A stretch of 64,000 nt of DNA from Deuterostichococcus epilithicus (GCA_033439295.1 JAVTLE010000023.1:248001-312000), one strand, 5' to 3'; shown: positions 37,173 through 48,644, numbered from the stretch's first letter. Numbers and translations: made by a program. The notes: generated by a model not told the origin, from the sequence alone.

Positions 37173-39380
37173 TTAGCGGCAGACCTTGACGTACGACTGC
37201 ATACAGCACGGGCCAGAGATCAGTGCACGTCCAAAGGTACAATGAACGATGTGCAGGCCACAGCAAACACAGAGGCAGCTCTTCTTGGGGTTGATGCAGC
37301 ACAGTACAGTACTCAGAGCAACAGTCGAATGACAGGCGGCGCCGTGGCCGGCCGCGGCGCTGTGCAGCTGCGTTTCTGGACGCTCACTCGGTGATGAGAG
37401 TTTGCTCCAAGTCGAGGTGGGATTGAAATGGACAGAAGCTCACCACGAAGCAGTAGTCAAGAAGGGGGCCGTCGCGGCGCAGCACACCGGTGAGCCGGAC
37501 GGTCTTGCCGCGCTGCTTCCTGCAACCACAAAGGAGCGATTGCATGAGGGGCAGGTGGTAATTGCTCCTCGCAGCCCCGGCGACACAGCAGAGTTGCCGC
37601 CAGCCACTAAGAGGCCTGAGGCACGTGCAGCCTTGCTAGTATGAGGCTAAGGTAACCGAGGGATCTGGCTCACAGGCACCGATGCTTCAAGAGCGGCGGC
37701 ATTGGGCAAGCATTTGCCTTTGACGATAGGGCAACAGGGTCAGAGATGGAGCACCTCAGGGTGCGGAAGCGGTCGGTGAAAGTGAGCTCCAGTCGCTTGA
37801 AGCCCTTGAAGGTCGTGGAGCGCGCTGCAAAGCGGCCGCGGGTTGAGTTGACGGGGATGGAGTCTGCAGACAGGGATTCGGAACAAGGTCTGTCAGCAGA
37901 AGGTTGACAGGTGAGGTTGCCGGCCATTGCAACACGGAACGTGGCATGCTTGTCATACTTGGCAGACCCGATTGAGCATGACAGGCCCAGTTGGGACTGG
38001 CTGGACACAGCCGCAACCTGCATTTGGGTGCAGATCAGACGTGCGTTCAACTCCTGCACAGGCCATATAGACAGTGCAAGAGCACTGAGCCAGGAGTTGC
38101 TCGCCAGGGCTGCAGGCAGGGGCGCCGAGTGCCGGGCAGAGCGGATCAAGCATAGTAGATTTACAACGTACTGTTCAGGCGGATGGTGGACTTGGTGTAG
38201 GTGCCGGCAGTCAGGAAGCGGAAGGTGGAGGACTTGATGGGCAGGTACAGCACCACGGTGCGGCTGCTGGTGTTGATGCAGGTGGTAGAGGAGCGTCTGT
38301 TGGTGTTGGACCGAATGGACGCTGGCAGCGCTGCCGCCGCTGCAAGGTGGGTTTCAGCGATGACACATCAGCACGGACCTGTCAGTATTAACATCGACAT
38401 CAAAGTCTGGAGCGCGGCTCGTAGCGTCAGCAGGCTTTCAGCGGCAACCATGCGTGCAGCTGCTTAAAACAATTCCTGGCTGCATCTGCGCTGCCGTCAG
38501 AAGCATTGGAGTCATATGATGTTGACATGACGAAACGACGTAGATGAAGGAGACGCACTGCAGACGGTGGAGCGGCTGGACAGGGTCGAGGGCGGGTAGC
38601 AGGCGAGACGGCCGCGGATGGTCCTGTGCGTGCGAGATGGCACATGTCAGACGATAGGCCGCGTGCACGGTCAAGTGTACAGGAGAGCGCAGCATCGAAG
38701 CTGCCAGAGACTGCGCCAACCCATCTTGAGATCGTTGCCGCCAGAGCGCTGGGCACTTGGCAGTACATGCAAAACCAACTCATGACAAGGTGCGCAGCAA
38801 CAGGTGTGGCATGGAGCAGGTTCCCGACTTACTTGAAGGGGCTGCTGGAGCTGGCGCACTTCTTGCACGACCTGGTCTTGGTGTCCACGTAGCTGCCGAC
38901 GGCGCCCGAGGGGCATCTCGGCAGAGCCTTGGTGGGCTTCTTGGTGGGCTTCTTGGTGGGCTTCTNNGNNNGNNNCTTNNNNNGCTTCTTGGTCGGGGCC
39001 TTAGTAGAGGCGGCGGGGGGAGGAGCGGCGGTCGGCGCGGTCGTGGGGACGGCAGTGGAAGGCGGCGGCTGGGTTGTGGGGGCGGCGGTCGGCATGAGTG
39101 CGGGGGCAGTCGTCGGTGCGGCGGTGCCGGGTGGCGGCCTGGCCGTGGGGGCTGCCGTAGGGGCGGCGGTCACGGGCGGTGGCGAGCTCACTGGCGCGGA
39201 CGTCGGCGCAGCCGTCGGGGCGGCGGTGACGGGAGGCGGGGAGCCGGGCGTGGGCACGNCCGGGGGTGGNGCCCCCACCGTGGCTGGCGGCGCCCCCACC
39301 GTGGCTGGCGGCGGCAGGCCCTGCGCGGCGGCGCCAGCGATGCAGGCCAGCAGCACCACAGCAATCATGGAGCGGGCCAT
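37173..39380 (-). CDS. Secreted Pro/Thr/Ala-rich (cell-wall-type) protein, 6 exons
   Basis: Exons in gene order: 39380-38833, 38623-38559, 38339-38172, 37863-37755, 37519-37444, 37196-37173; 990 nt, 329 residues counting the undetermined ones. MARSMIAVVLLACIAGAAA is a clear signal peptide. Residues about 20-150 are repeats of PPPVTAAPTAAPT type and a Lys-rich (KKPT)n run, the kind of Pro-rich stalk found in hydroxyproline-rich algal wall proteins. The C-terminal half is a folded-looking domain with at least eight Cys (CPSGAVGSYVDTKTRSCKKC, RGRLACYPPS, TTCINTSS, DYCFVSYVKVCR). The family was not recognised. The last exon is only 24 nt; without it the frame runs on to a stop at 37384. Undetermined bases at 38966-38983, 39259 and 39270 sit in the repeats, so repeat number is unreliable. 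Confidence 0.62.
38966..38983. other. Run of undetermined bases in a (KKPT)n-coding repeat
   Basis: Scattered N within tandem 12-bp units (+ strand GGTGGGCTTCTT). The assembler could not resolve or polish this array, so the true number of Lys-Lys-Pro-Thr units may differ. Confidence 0.9.
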
Positions 39381-40950
39381 GGCTGAAGGATGCGAGGCGA
39401 ACCTGCATTGCGAGCACAAGGTTGTGTGATATCGGCGAAGCGTGTGCAGCGGAGCGTTCGCCGGTCAAGGAGCAGAGCAGGACGATTGCCGTACTGCACA
39501 ACGCGAGCGCGATCTGCACAGGCTCGCGAGAGTGGCGGGTAAAGCTACAGCCGCAGAAGCGCTGCTCGGAGACAGCAGCTGGCCAGTGTGGTCGCGCGTG
39601 GCCTCAGAACGCATGACGTTCCTCCGAGAGCAAAGGCACACGACGCCTTGACAAAACGTTTGCCAAAGCGTCGACGCAATCGCTGAATGCCAGGCGCCGG
39701 CGCGGCGTCTTTGATAAGCGAATACATCGAGTGCTAGAATAGCATCAAGATTCAATGCAACGTCGACCCGCAGCAGCAACGCTGCAGCCGACCGGGCGGA
39801 CTTGCATGACAGTCTGAAGGGGCAAGATGGTGTGACCGGCGTGCAGCGAGCGTGCACGTCCGGCACTCGCTGCCCGACACGGAAGACGGCATGTTGGAAG
39901 CACAATCGTGCATATTGGCTGCCTGATGAGGCCATACGCGTCGACGCGAAAGGACAACGGTCGGCCGACGAAGCTTCCTGTGACTCGCCGCGGTTGGGAC
40001 GGATCGCACATGGCAACACACCAGGGCGGCATCCACGGTGGCCCGCATTGATCGAAATGGCTATCGGGTATGCAGAGCGGTGGGCTCGCTAAGCAAACCC
40101 TCGGCTGCGGCGGCAGGGCCGAGAACCGAGTCACACTGATCTCGTGGCGACTCTGCCGCCATCGGCGCACTCAAAGGGCGTGTCCCTTGTTGGATGCCCG
40201 ATGTGGAGCAATGTTGGTGATCATAAACACATTGTGAACTGGCGCGGCGGAGCACGCATGAGAGGCGCCAAGCCGGCGGGGCGTCTCGCCAAGCCGCGGG
40301 TGTACCCGGATGCAGCCCGGAAGAGCGCAAGCTACGAGCTTCAACAGGAGTTTGGGAGGCAGACGGAGTACAGACCTCGAAGTTGCCTGCGGCGCGACGA
40401 CCGGCTGCGTGCGCGTGCGAGGTTTAGATGTGAACCCAGCAAATCTGGCTCACGTTCAAGCTTACGAGGATTTCAAACACGCACTGCTGAGAGTCCTTGT
40501 ACTGCTCGGATGAGGACATGAGGTGATGCGCGGGAACAGGCTGGCGCCCACTGGCGGGGACGGCAGCGGCCCCGTTGGACCATTCGGACACTAGTGCCGT
40601 GCGATAAGTGGAATTGCCGGCACTTCCTAGTTGAAGGTCTCCTCGATAGTAGAAGCAACACTCGCACTCCACACCCGCCGCCCGGTACTGCTGCCGTGCG
40701 TGCGTCGTTTGCCGCCCCAATCGGCTGAGACGCTGCTTGCCGCTGCCCAGGCGTTGCAACGCAGCCCAGGGCGTCAAACTTGGTCGGTGCCGGGGAGCTG
40801 CCAAGCAGGGGAGAACGCTTCCTGATTGGCTGTGTGTTGCACCCCACCGGTGACTGCAACTTCCGCATCTGCACGCCCGCTCCACATCGCGCATGACGCG
40901 CTTCCCTCAATTACTGCCTTACCCGACTGTAGCACATTCAAGGTTTAACA
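39381..40950. other. No supported gene upstream of the secreted-protein gene
   Basis: Open frames of 120-185 codons occur on both strands (e.g. minus strand 39465-40019), but they start at non-ATG codons or overlap in several frames and show no motif. Probably promoter plus spacer; a low-conservation gene cannot be excluded. Confidence 0.45.
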
Positions 40951-40958
40951 CCGCCGGA

Positions 40959-41480
40959 CAGGGTTGGCAACCACCCGGGAACCGGGGTTGGTCCCAACCG
41001 GGTAACCGGGGTTGCCAACCTTCAACCGGGGGCCTGAAACTGGGTTGATTTCCGGTTGGCTACCGTTTCCCATTCTAACCTGAGCGGATTCTAGCTTCCG
41101 GCAGGGGATATGGCGGCGGCTGGGGGAATGACGCAGGACAGCGGCTTTCTATGCCACTTCATAGCCTTAAAATTTCCGAAAATAATGCGCAGCATCCCTC
41201 GAACGGCTGCGCATTACCAGCTGTCCCTTGCAGCCCATCTGGGAGTCTAGTGCTGTCAGGTGCACGCCAGTCAGTGCTAATTTGCACGAGCAATTTGGCG
41301 ACTTGCTAAACGGCCCCGAGAGGCTCGAAAACAGACAGGAACGTCAGCGAGGCGAGATACGTCCATATCCGAAGAGCTGGAGGAAAAAGGGCGAGGTAAC
41401 AGGCAGACTCCGGTTGGCAACCCCGGTTGGGTCAACCGCCAACCTCAACCGGACCTAACATCCGGTTACTGCCAACCCTG
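40959..41480. mobile_element. Non-autonomous hAT-type DNA transposon (MITE), 522 bp, with 8-bp TSD
   Basis: Begins CAGGGTTGGCAACC and ends GGTTACTGCCAACCCTG, giving 11-bp perfect terminal inverted repeats CAGGGTTGGCA, typical of hAT elements. It is flanked by a perfect 8-bp target-site duplication CCGCCGGA at 40951-40958 and 41481-41488, the hAT hallmark length. Subterminal regions are packed with AACCGG and GGTTG(G/C)C motifs in both orientations (40970-41070 and 41400-41470), as expected of transposase-binding sites. The interior has no transposase-coding frame, so it must have been moved in trans. The intact TSD and TIRs suggest a recent insertion. Confidence 0.93.
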
Positions 41481-41488
41481 CCGCCGGA

Positions 41489-42336
41489 CCGCATCAGATA
41501 TCAGAATGTAGGGTTTTGTCACCGCAAATCAGGGTTTACAGCAGCGCGCTCAAAACAGCTGTCGTTTCTTCAGACTTCATAGCAAACTTTCCTACGCGCC
41601 GCCAGCTACCATACAGATCATTTTGACTAAGTTCAATCTACTGCAGCACGGCCGCATCCGCGCACGGCAGCCGCAAAGCCCAGGTGGGTCTATCGGAGAC
41701 GTCAGGTGCCATGGCCATGCTCGACTCCGTCGGTCGCCACATCAACGCGCACACTCGAGCTTTCCAGTGCTGCTGCAAAGATGCGAGCAGCAGATGGCTG
41801 GAAGGGTCCTGCGCCTTGTCACTCAGTTCATACTGGTATCTTTGGTCGGGAGCGATGGCCTTACAGCATGGACTCTGCAACTTGGGGACCTGCATCGCTT
41901 CGATGCTATTCACTTGCAATTTCTAGCTCTGCAATTGCTAGCTCTGTCGTGTGGAGTGTCCGCATGCAGCAGCCTCGCTGCGCAGTCCTGACACGCTGTT
42001 TGACATACTCTTGCTGGGAAGCCGGCTGCAGTGTCTGCCCTTCCTTGCGTTTCGCTCATGCTGAACGCATACAAGATCACGCCATATCTCACACGTAGCT
42101 GTGTGGTCTCGTGAACGTGAGCGCATGCAAATGCCTTACCCTTGGGATGGGCGTTGGAGCCTGCTGCAGGCACGTGTGGTGCAGCTCCTTGTCAACAAAT
42201 ATCCGAGATGGTGCTGACGTCGAGCTGCATTCGGCACAGCAGGTACAGGTCGGTCGCACGCTCACAAGAAGCGTACAGAGTCGCCCTCTGCGCGGCATCT
42301 CGCTGCCACACGCCGGCCACAGCAGCAGCAGCAGCC
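41489..42336. other. Upstream region of the SAP-SPIRAL1 gene
   Basis: About 850 bp, likely 5' UTR and promoter. GCTAGCTCTG-like short direct repeats occur near 41920-41950. No coding exon could be tied to the downstream gene here. Confidence 0.4.
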
Positions 42337-45084
42337 ATGGTCCAGGTGCGATGTCCTGTCTGTCGATCGCAAACTCTGCCAGGTCTGCAACATGCAGACT
42401 TGTCTGCGGCCTGATGCTGCATATACTGTCGAGGCGCCCTTTGTGGCGGCGAGATACAACATGCACCTCACAGCACGATCACAGGCAATTTCAGGCCCGC
42501 TCCTCTGGTTCTCCCGCCTACAAGATCCAGTCTGACTTGCGGACGTCTGCCTGCACAGGTGGGCGACTTCCTTCGGCCCCTGATGCTGAAGGACCTGCGC
42601 ACGCAGTGCCGGGCGCGGGGCCTCAACCCCGGCGGCAGCCGCGAGGCGCTCGCCGAGCGCGTCGGCGAGCACATGACGCAGACCCAGGATTTGTGAGCCT
42701 CGCCTCCTGCGCCGATCCTCGACATGCCGCACAACGCAGCTACCAGTGACGGCCTCTCGTGCTCTGCACCCGTACTGAAGCGTGTCGATGCGCCAAATCA
42801 CGGCACCTTCCTGCCAAGCCCTTGAAACTTTCCGTGCCACCTGTAGGAGCTGTCACCGACCAGCCTTCGGTGGCGCAATGGGCTTCTGCAGGAATCTTGC
42901 ATGCATCCACAGCAATTCCTGTGCCCGCGCATGAATGCATGCACTGACGACTGCTTGTCTGCCCTGCCCTGCAGCACCATCTTCAAGGAGGCGCCTCCGG
43001 GCGGCGCCTACGGCGGCGGCATCAGCAGCGCCGCCACCTCGCTTGCGTCTGCGGACGAGCCAGCAAACGCCAACAACTACAGCCGTCCCAATGGCCAGAA
43101 CGTGAGCTGATTCTCCCGCCGCTTGATACTCCTCCACCACTCTGTTCACCTCGAATGAATGCTGGGCGACGTCGGTCGCTGCAGCAATCCATCGCTGCGC
43201 AGCATGCAGGCAAACTAGTCATGCCCGTTACTGCTGTGTGACTTCATGAGCGGCTTGCTGAAGTTTTCTGCACTTTTCAGACCGAGGCACCTGTTGAAGC
43301 AGCCGTTGCATGTAAAGCTGCGAACCATCTCAATGCTACCCTTTGGCTCCACCGCACTCGGCTGAAGCCTTTGTCTGTCTACGCATCTGCTTGGCTGGCA
43401 GGCATCATGTGCAGCAACATCACAACCATGCAGCTGGAGCTCCTGCATGCATGCACAACCCCTATCGCGACCGTTGACTCGGCCCCTGCCTGCTGCACCG
43501 TGCTCCTGCGGAGGTGGCCATTTCCTTGATGCTGATGTGGCCAAGCCCTGCCATGCAGGTGGGCAACCACATCACGGACCGCCCCTCCAGCCGGGTGCTG
43601 GCGCCGCCCGGCGGCGCGTCGCAGGTCCACTTTGGCGGCTACGATGATGATGTGTCGCCGCCCCGCCAGGTGTGCTGGCACCAGGGTCGCGCTTGTCAGA
43701 ACCTCCGCCATCCTTCTGAATCCTCTCGCGGTTCCACAGCGGCACAGGAAAGACGGAACTCTCATGTGACCTGTGCTGGAGCACTTGGTGCCTGAGGCTG
43801 CACTGCATCTCGTGGCGGCCGGCTCGGGTGCAGCGTCCTGCTGGTGCCCTGTGATGCCAGCGCCTCCATGTGCCACTCCCGTCATTGGATTGTTACAGCC
43901 ACGCTGCGGTCACCGCAGCGGCAGGATCCCTCCTTCCAACAGTGCAGACCACCTTCAGGAACCTCTCAGGACGGAGCCAGCCTCTGCGGTGCACTGACAG
44001 CCAGACGATTGTGAAGTTCACAGCACCATCTGACCTCCACACATTGTCACCCGAGCCTGCTCGTGTGGTCCCACCGCAGGAGCCGCCAGCGGCGCTGGCG
44101 GACGTCAGCAACCACGGCGTCACGCATGGCCGCGCGCCGGAGGCCGTGATGATGCCCAAGTCGCCCGTGCAGCAACAGCCACCGTCGCCGCAGCAGCCCA
44201 GGGTGCGTGCGCGCTGCAGCCTGTCGCTGACGCTGGACTCGGACGCTTCGAACGTTTCAGCGCTTCCTGTGAAGTCCTTGGCTACCTCGCTGCGAGCACA
44301 GGTTGCAGCCTGGAGTTTGGGGGTTGGGGTCTGCCACTGCATGTCAGGCCGCCTGCTCGTGCTCGAGGTTCGTTGCATCTGCCACCCATGGCAGGCACGC
44401 AGCAGGGCATGAGCTCGGCGTCTCTTGCTTCTAATCGGCCCCTGCCTTGGTCTGACGCCGCCTTGGTCTGACACCGCAGGCCTCGCCGCAGCAGGGCGGT
44501 GGCAGTCTTTTAAGCGGGCACGGCATGAGCCGTTCGGATGGCGCTGAGGTCAACAACTACAGCCGGCCATCGGGCCAGAACGTGCGCGCAGCCTTTCAAC
44601 TTGAAAAAATTGTATAAATTCATGCTGCAGCGTGTCAGCTTGAGAGTCGTCATGTCAAAGCCTTTGTAAGGTGGACACCGGATGTCTGCAGCCTGCATGC
44701 GTGCACATGCTGTTTAGTGTGTCCTAGCACACCCAGCCATTCCGCGCTACATCCCATGGCGGTAGCGGCAGTCAGCCTGTTCGGCTCCTTGGGCAGCTGG
44801 CTTGCCTGACCGGCACGCTGTGCATCAGGCTCTTGAGCACCTAGCCGACCGGTGTGTGCTGTGGCGGCAGGAGCACAGGCAAGTGCAGTGGGTGTGCGGG
44901 CAGCGGGCCTCCAACCTTTCGAAGTGCAGGACCAAACACGGGCTTTCGAAATGCCAGGACGGGAATTGGTGCTGACCAATGTTGTGTCTGACAAACCCTG
45001 CAGGTTGGCAACTTTCTGTCGGACCGCCCCTCCAGCCGCGTGCTGGCGCCTCCCGGCGGCGCGTCGCAGGTCTTCTTCGGCTGA
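42337..45084 (+). CDS. SAP-domain protein with two SPIRAL1-type microtubule repeats
   Basis: 228 aa. Exons: 42337-42345, 42559-42692, 42975-43101, 43559-43669, 44080-44202, 44480-44581, 45004-45084, all GT-AG and in phase. Exon 1 is only 9 nt (MVQ), chosen for its GCAGCCATGG context and CAG|GTGCGA donor; another 5' exon is possible. Residues 5-45 form a SAP helix-extension-helix (LRPLMLKDLRTQCRARGLNP, GGSREALAERVGEHM), normally a DNA- or RNA-binding module. Then come two copies of the SPIRAL1 signature: NNYSRPNGQN-VGNHITDRPSSRV-LAPPGGASQVHFG and NNYSRPSGQN-VGNFLSDRPSSRV-LAPPGGASQVFFG. The second ends the protein. Plant SPR1 proteins bind and stabilise cortical microtubules. Each repeat is split by an intron at the identical GQN|VGN position, so an exon pair was duplicated. 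A Pro/Gln-rich linker separates the repeats. If the intron at 42693 is retained, the protein stops right after the SAP domain. Confidence 0.85.
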
Positions 45085-45709
45085 AGAATTCCCGGCTGAA
45101 GGTCCAAAATTCAGCCGGCAGGCTGCAACGGGGCTGCCAACGGCGGGGCAGCTGCAACACGCTGCCTGGCCACATCCAGAAGGCGCACAGCTTCAGGCGC
45201 TGCAGGCCGCCTCTGGCAGCACGCATTGGGCCGTGGGTGGTAAGCCGCGGTGTTCCTAGCTGCTCCGGGCACTTGGTGCGTCCAGTAGCCGGGTGGTTCA
45301 TCAGCCGGGCCCTGGCCCTTTGATACCTAGCCTTTGATATTCTGCTGATCGCAGCGTTCTAGGTAATACCTAATACCTATCATGACTTGGCGACAAGACT
45401 CTTCCGGTGAACGTGAAGGACAGATGTTGCAGAGGTGCAGCGTCTGCGTGATGCGCAGCAGGACAGCGGCAGGCAACCATGCTTTAACAAGGCTCTTCGA
45501 AAAGTTTGAACGTCAATGCCCTCTCGTAGACCTCTCAGTACAGCTTTCTTGCTCTCAAAATGTTCCCCATTTCGGTATTGACGCCCTGAGTACCTAGGTA
45601 GGTACCACAGTCTGGCACGACTGAGACCCGCAAGATGATCGATACAAGTATAGTGGTGAGCTGCAGGGGCCCTGGTGTGCTGCTCTCTCGGCTGCCTAGT
45701 CCGCCAAAG
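45085..45709. other. Spacer between convergent SPIRAL1-like and mTERF-like genes
   Basis: 625 bp. Starts with a short echo of the last exon end (TTCTTCGGCTGAAGAATTCCCGGCTGAAGG). At 45355-45385 and 45590-45605 there are (GGTA/C)CCTA(G/A)TACCTA-type short repeats. No gene. Confidence 0.45.
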
Positions 45710-47376
45710 CTACAGCAGCATGCCCTCCTTGTGTGCCGGCTCGAAGCTCGGTCTCATGACGTCCGCGACATCCTTTCCTGATGCTGTTGCGGCCCCGTCA
45801 TCACCCACCGGCCGCGCAGCCACATCAGCAGCCTGAGCCGGCGCAGGCCCGGATCGCTGAGCTCCTTGCACGTGCGCCAGCAGCCGCTGCACACGGGCAT
45901 ACACTGCACGGGTCTCGTCCTTCCGCCCAGCCGCAAGGTCCGTCACTAGGCAAGCCGGCACGCTGGCCACGATGCGGCCCTGCTGCACATCAGCCAGCCC
46001 TGTCTCTGTCGTCAGCGCCGCCAGATTGCCCTGGAGCTCCTGCAGCGGCATCACCAGCAGCCGAGGCTGCGCCACCGCCACCGCCCCAACCTCATTTGCA
46101 TCGAGCACCAGCGATGCCAGCCACCGGCGCAGTCCTCGCACGGGGCGTGGCGCCGCTGCCAGCACCGCCACGTCCTCCCTCGTCTGCAGCTCAACCAGCG
46201 CGCCGCGCGTCAGGTACATCAGGCTCCCGATGCACTTGAGCCGCCCGTCCAGCATTTTGGGTCCCTCCAGCAACACCTCGGGCTGCTGCTCTATAAACGC
46301 CACGATGTTGTTAGTGCTGAACCCATAGCGCTGCAGCAGCTGCATGCAGGATCTCGCGCAGCTGCACGAGTGTGTTGGCCGCCGCAGCAAGTGCCGGCCC
46401 CTCCCCAACCGGCGGCGGTGGCACTGCCCGCATCATTCCCTCATCCAGCGCCGTAGCTCCGAAACCTGTCGGCAGGCTGACTCACTGCAGCAGGCCGTAA
46501 TGCCTGATACCAATATGCAAGGGCTGCGCCGATGCATTGGGGACCGCCGCTACTGCTGCTGCATCCTTCGTCTCCACCGTCGTGCTTGATGACGCGCCTT
46601 TGCGGGCAGCCACGCTGCCGCAGCTGCCGCCGTCCGGCGGCCGTGCGGCTGCCGCTCTGCGCACGGCAGCCAATGCCTCCCCTATGTCAAAGGTGGTGCT
46701 CGCCAGCAGCGCAGCTGCGCACGCCGATGTTGTGGCCCTGTCGGCGGCCGCGGGCGGCATGGTCTGTGGTCGAGCCGCCTGACGCTTGCTGACACTTTCC
46801 TGACACCGGTGGTAGTTGAGCCGGCAGCTACCGCTGCCGCTGCTGCCGCAGGTGCCGATGGCTGTGTAGTCGTATCAGTGCCCTTGACGGCACCTGATGC
46901 ACCTGATGTCCTGCCCAGATGGCCACGACTGACGACATTGTTTGCGAGCACGCTGTTAGCAGCGTCAATCCCGGCGACATCATTTTCATCGCCTGTTAGG
47001 GCAGCAGCTGCAGAGGCAGCGGCGATGTCCTGCTGCTGCCGGTCGGTTTGCGGCTGCTGCAGGGCTGCAGGACGCAGCTTCTTGGGGCTGCCACGAACGC
47101 CGCTGCCGCCAGTTGCAGTCGCACTGGCGCTGCGCTGTCCTGTCTCATTGCGCTGTCCTGCTGGCTTGCTGCCGCCCCACTAGGCGGTGCGTGCAAGCCG
47201 GACTTCAAGTCTGCCTCGCTCAAGAACACGGTAGCTTGATAGCTGCCGGAACGCGGGCCGCTGTTGGTGCCGGCGGCAGCGCCGCGCCCGACACAGCGTG
47301 GTCCCCGGCGGACTACGGGCCTCCAATCCTGCTGATGCACCAGCGGCACACCTGCAGCACATACTCTAGCATGCAT
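45710..47376 (-). CDS. Second mTERF-like protein, multi-exon, N-terminal exons uncertain
   Basis: The last exon (46361-45710) is secure: LLQRYGFSTNNIVAFIEQQ and PEVLLEGPKMLDGRLKCIGS, then a repeat reading LVLDANEVGAVAVAQPRLLV with MPLQELQGNLAAL, follow the mTERF helix-turn pattern. It joins at 46486|46361 (intron GTGAGT...CGTGCAG, 124 bp, phase 2) to an exon reading DIGEALAAVRRAAAARP upstream. Farther 5' an Ala/Thr/Gln-rich frame (GDENDVAGIDAANSVLANN, 46950-47010) and an ATG at 47376 (MHARVCAAGVPL) are plausible N-terminal pieces, but their junctions could not be fixed. The product probably acts on organelle nucleic acids like other mTERFs. Divergent from the DarP-like gene. Confidence 0.62.
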
Positions 47377-48644
47377 AAACTAGAAGTTTGCACAACATCA
47401 TTGTGTCCACTCTCGTCCACTACTGCACAAAAGGAACACTGGACAGGCACACATTTTCAGATGCGCGTTCCAGCATGCATTCAGCAGCTGGTTGATTAAC
47501 GAGCACCTGTGCAGCGTAGGCGTGGTGGCGACCAGGGGCTCGCAGAGACCGCGCTAGCGCGGCTGAATGTTGCAAGGCGTTGCATTATAATGCCCGCCTC
47601 TCCAGATTGTGTTGGTGCTGCACAGAGGTACCGGAACCCTGCGAGCAGCTGATTCTGCCGTCAAATGGCAGACAGCCTACGCCGGAAATAGCTCTCTGGC
47701 TCGTGCGCACAGGGCCTATAGGTCCCGGCAATCGTCTTGCGGCCTGAGCAGCTTGCTGGTCCGGCTTCCCCACTGTGTCTTCGAGCGAGGGGACTTTTCA
47801 GCATGAAAGACGTGTCCACCGGAAACAGTGCGCCCCCGTCGCCATCTCACACGCCCTTGCAGCTGCTGGCATGAGCACGTGACCATCTGCATGATGCAGA
47901 TTCGACACCGCCGCCTCGAAACAACTGTTGTGATGCCTCGTGATGCAACAGACTAAACGATTAGACCAGTACATTGACACTTACACTTCCAGGACTGAAA
48001 CATTGCCACATCCGCGTCCATGGCAAGGCCGAGTGCTGCACAGTTCGGGTGGCGGGCTATGCATCACGATCTCTAAATGGAACAGCGCTCTGCCGCATGG
48101 ACGCTTTTATGAGGAAGAACGATTTAACAAAATAGACACGAAGTCTAGTTGCGTACCTGGGTCTCTCTCGCGTTGGCAGCAGTGCCAGAGCAGCGGTGCT
48201 TAAGACAGCAATTCTGCAACCTGCTATCTGGCAGTTGAGCTCGGCCGCGACAAATTCATGCAGAGCTGTCTTTGAACACGAGTGATTTGAAGCAGCATCC
48301 AACAGCACAGCAGGGATAGGAAGCGGCAACGACTTACAAGACAGTCGCGCAGGCCAAGACCACTGGAAGCCGGAAGCACACGTTTCTTTGCGGGAGCCGT
48401 CTTGAGGAAGTGCGCTCATGGACACATAAACCTCATGATAAGAGCTGATCAGGTCCCTGCAGCTAGAGGCGCGTTCTTCGCCCGGTCGCGCAGCCCCAAG
48501 CCAACCACCCGCAATCCTGTGCTGGACTCGAGACAGCCTCTGCAGGCACCGGATCAGCACTGAGCCGAGAGCGAGGCGGCACCTGCGTAGGTCCACCAGC
48601 CCTGCAGGCAGCGAGCACTCTCCTGCAGCGGGACCAGCCGCCCC
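47377..48644. promoter_or_regulatory. Divergent intergenic region between mTERF-like and DarP-like genes
   Basis: 1.27 kb between divergent starts of two probable organelle-gene-expression factors. A 179-codon minus-strand frame at 48057-48596 starts at GTG and has no motif; not called. No regulatory motif was recognised. Confidence 0.4.

Noticed and set aside
36667-37176. ATG-initiated 169-codon plus-strand frame
   Set aside because: Overlaps two other open frames of similar length, Pro/Arg/His-rich with no domain, and lies between the 3' ends of two convergent genes.
40959-41480. Long-terminal-repeat or other retroelement at the AACCGG-rich block
   Set aside because: Ends are inverted, not direct, repeats with an 8-bp target duplication and no reverse-transcriptase frame, which fits hAT.
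48057-48596. 179-codon minus-strand frame in the mTERF/DarP intergenic region
   Set aside because: Starts at GTG, no conserved motif, no splice-phase partner. Could be chance in GC-rich DNA.
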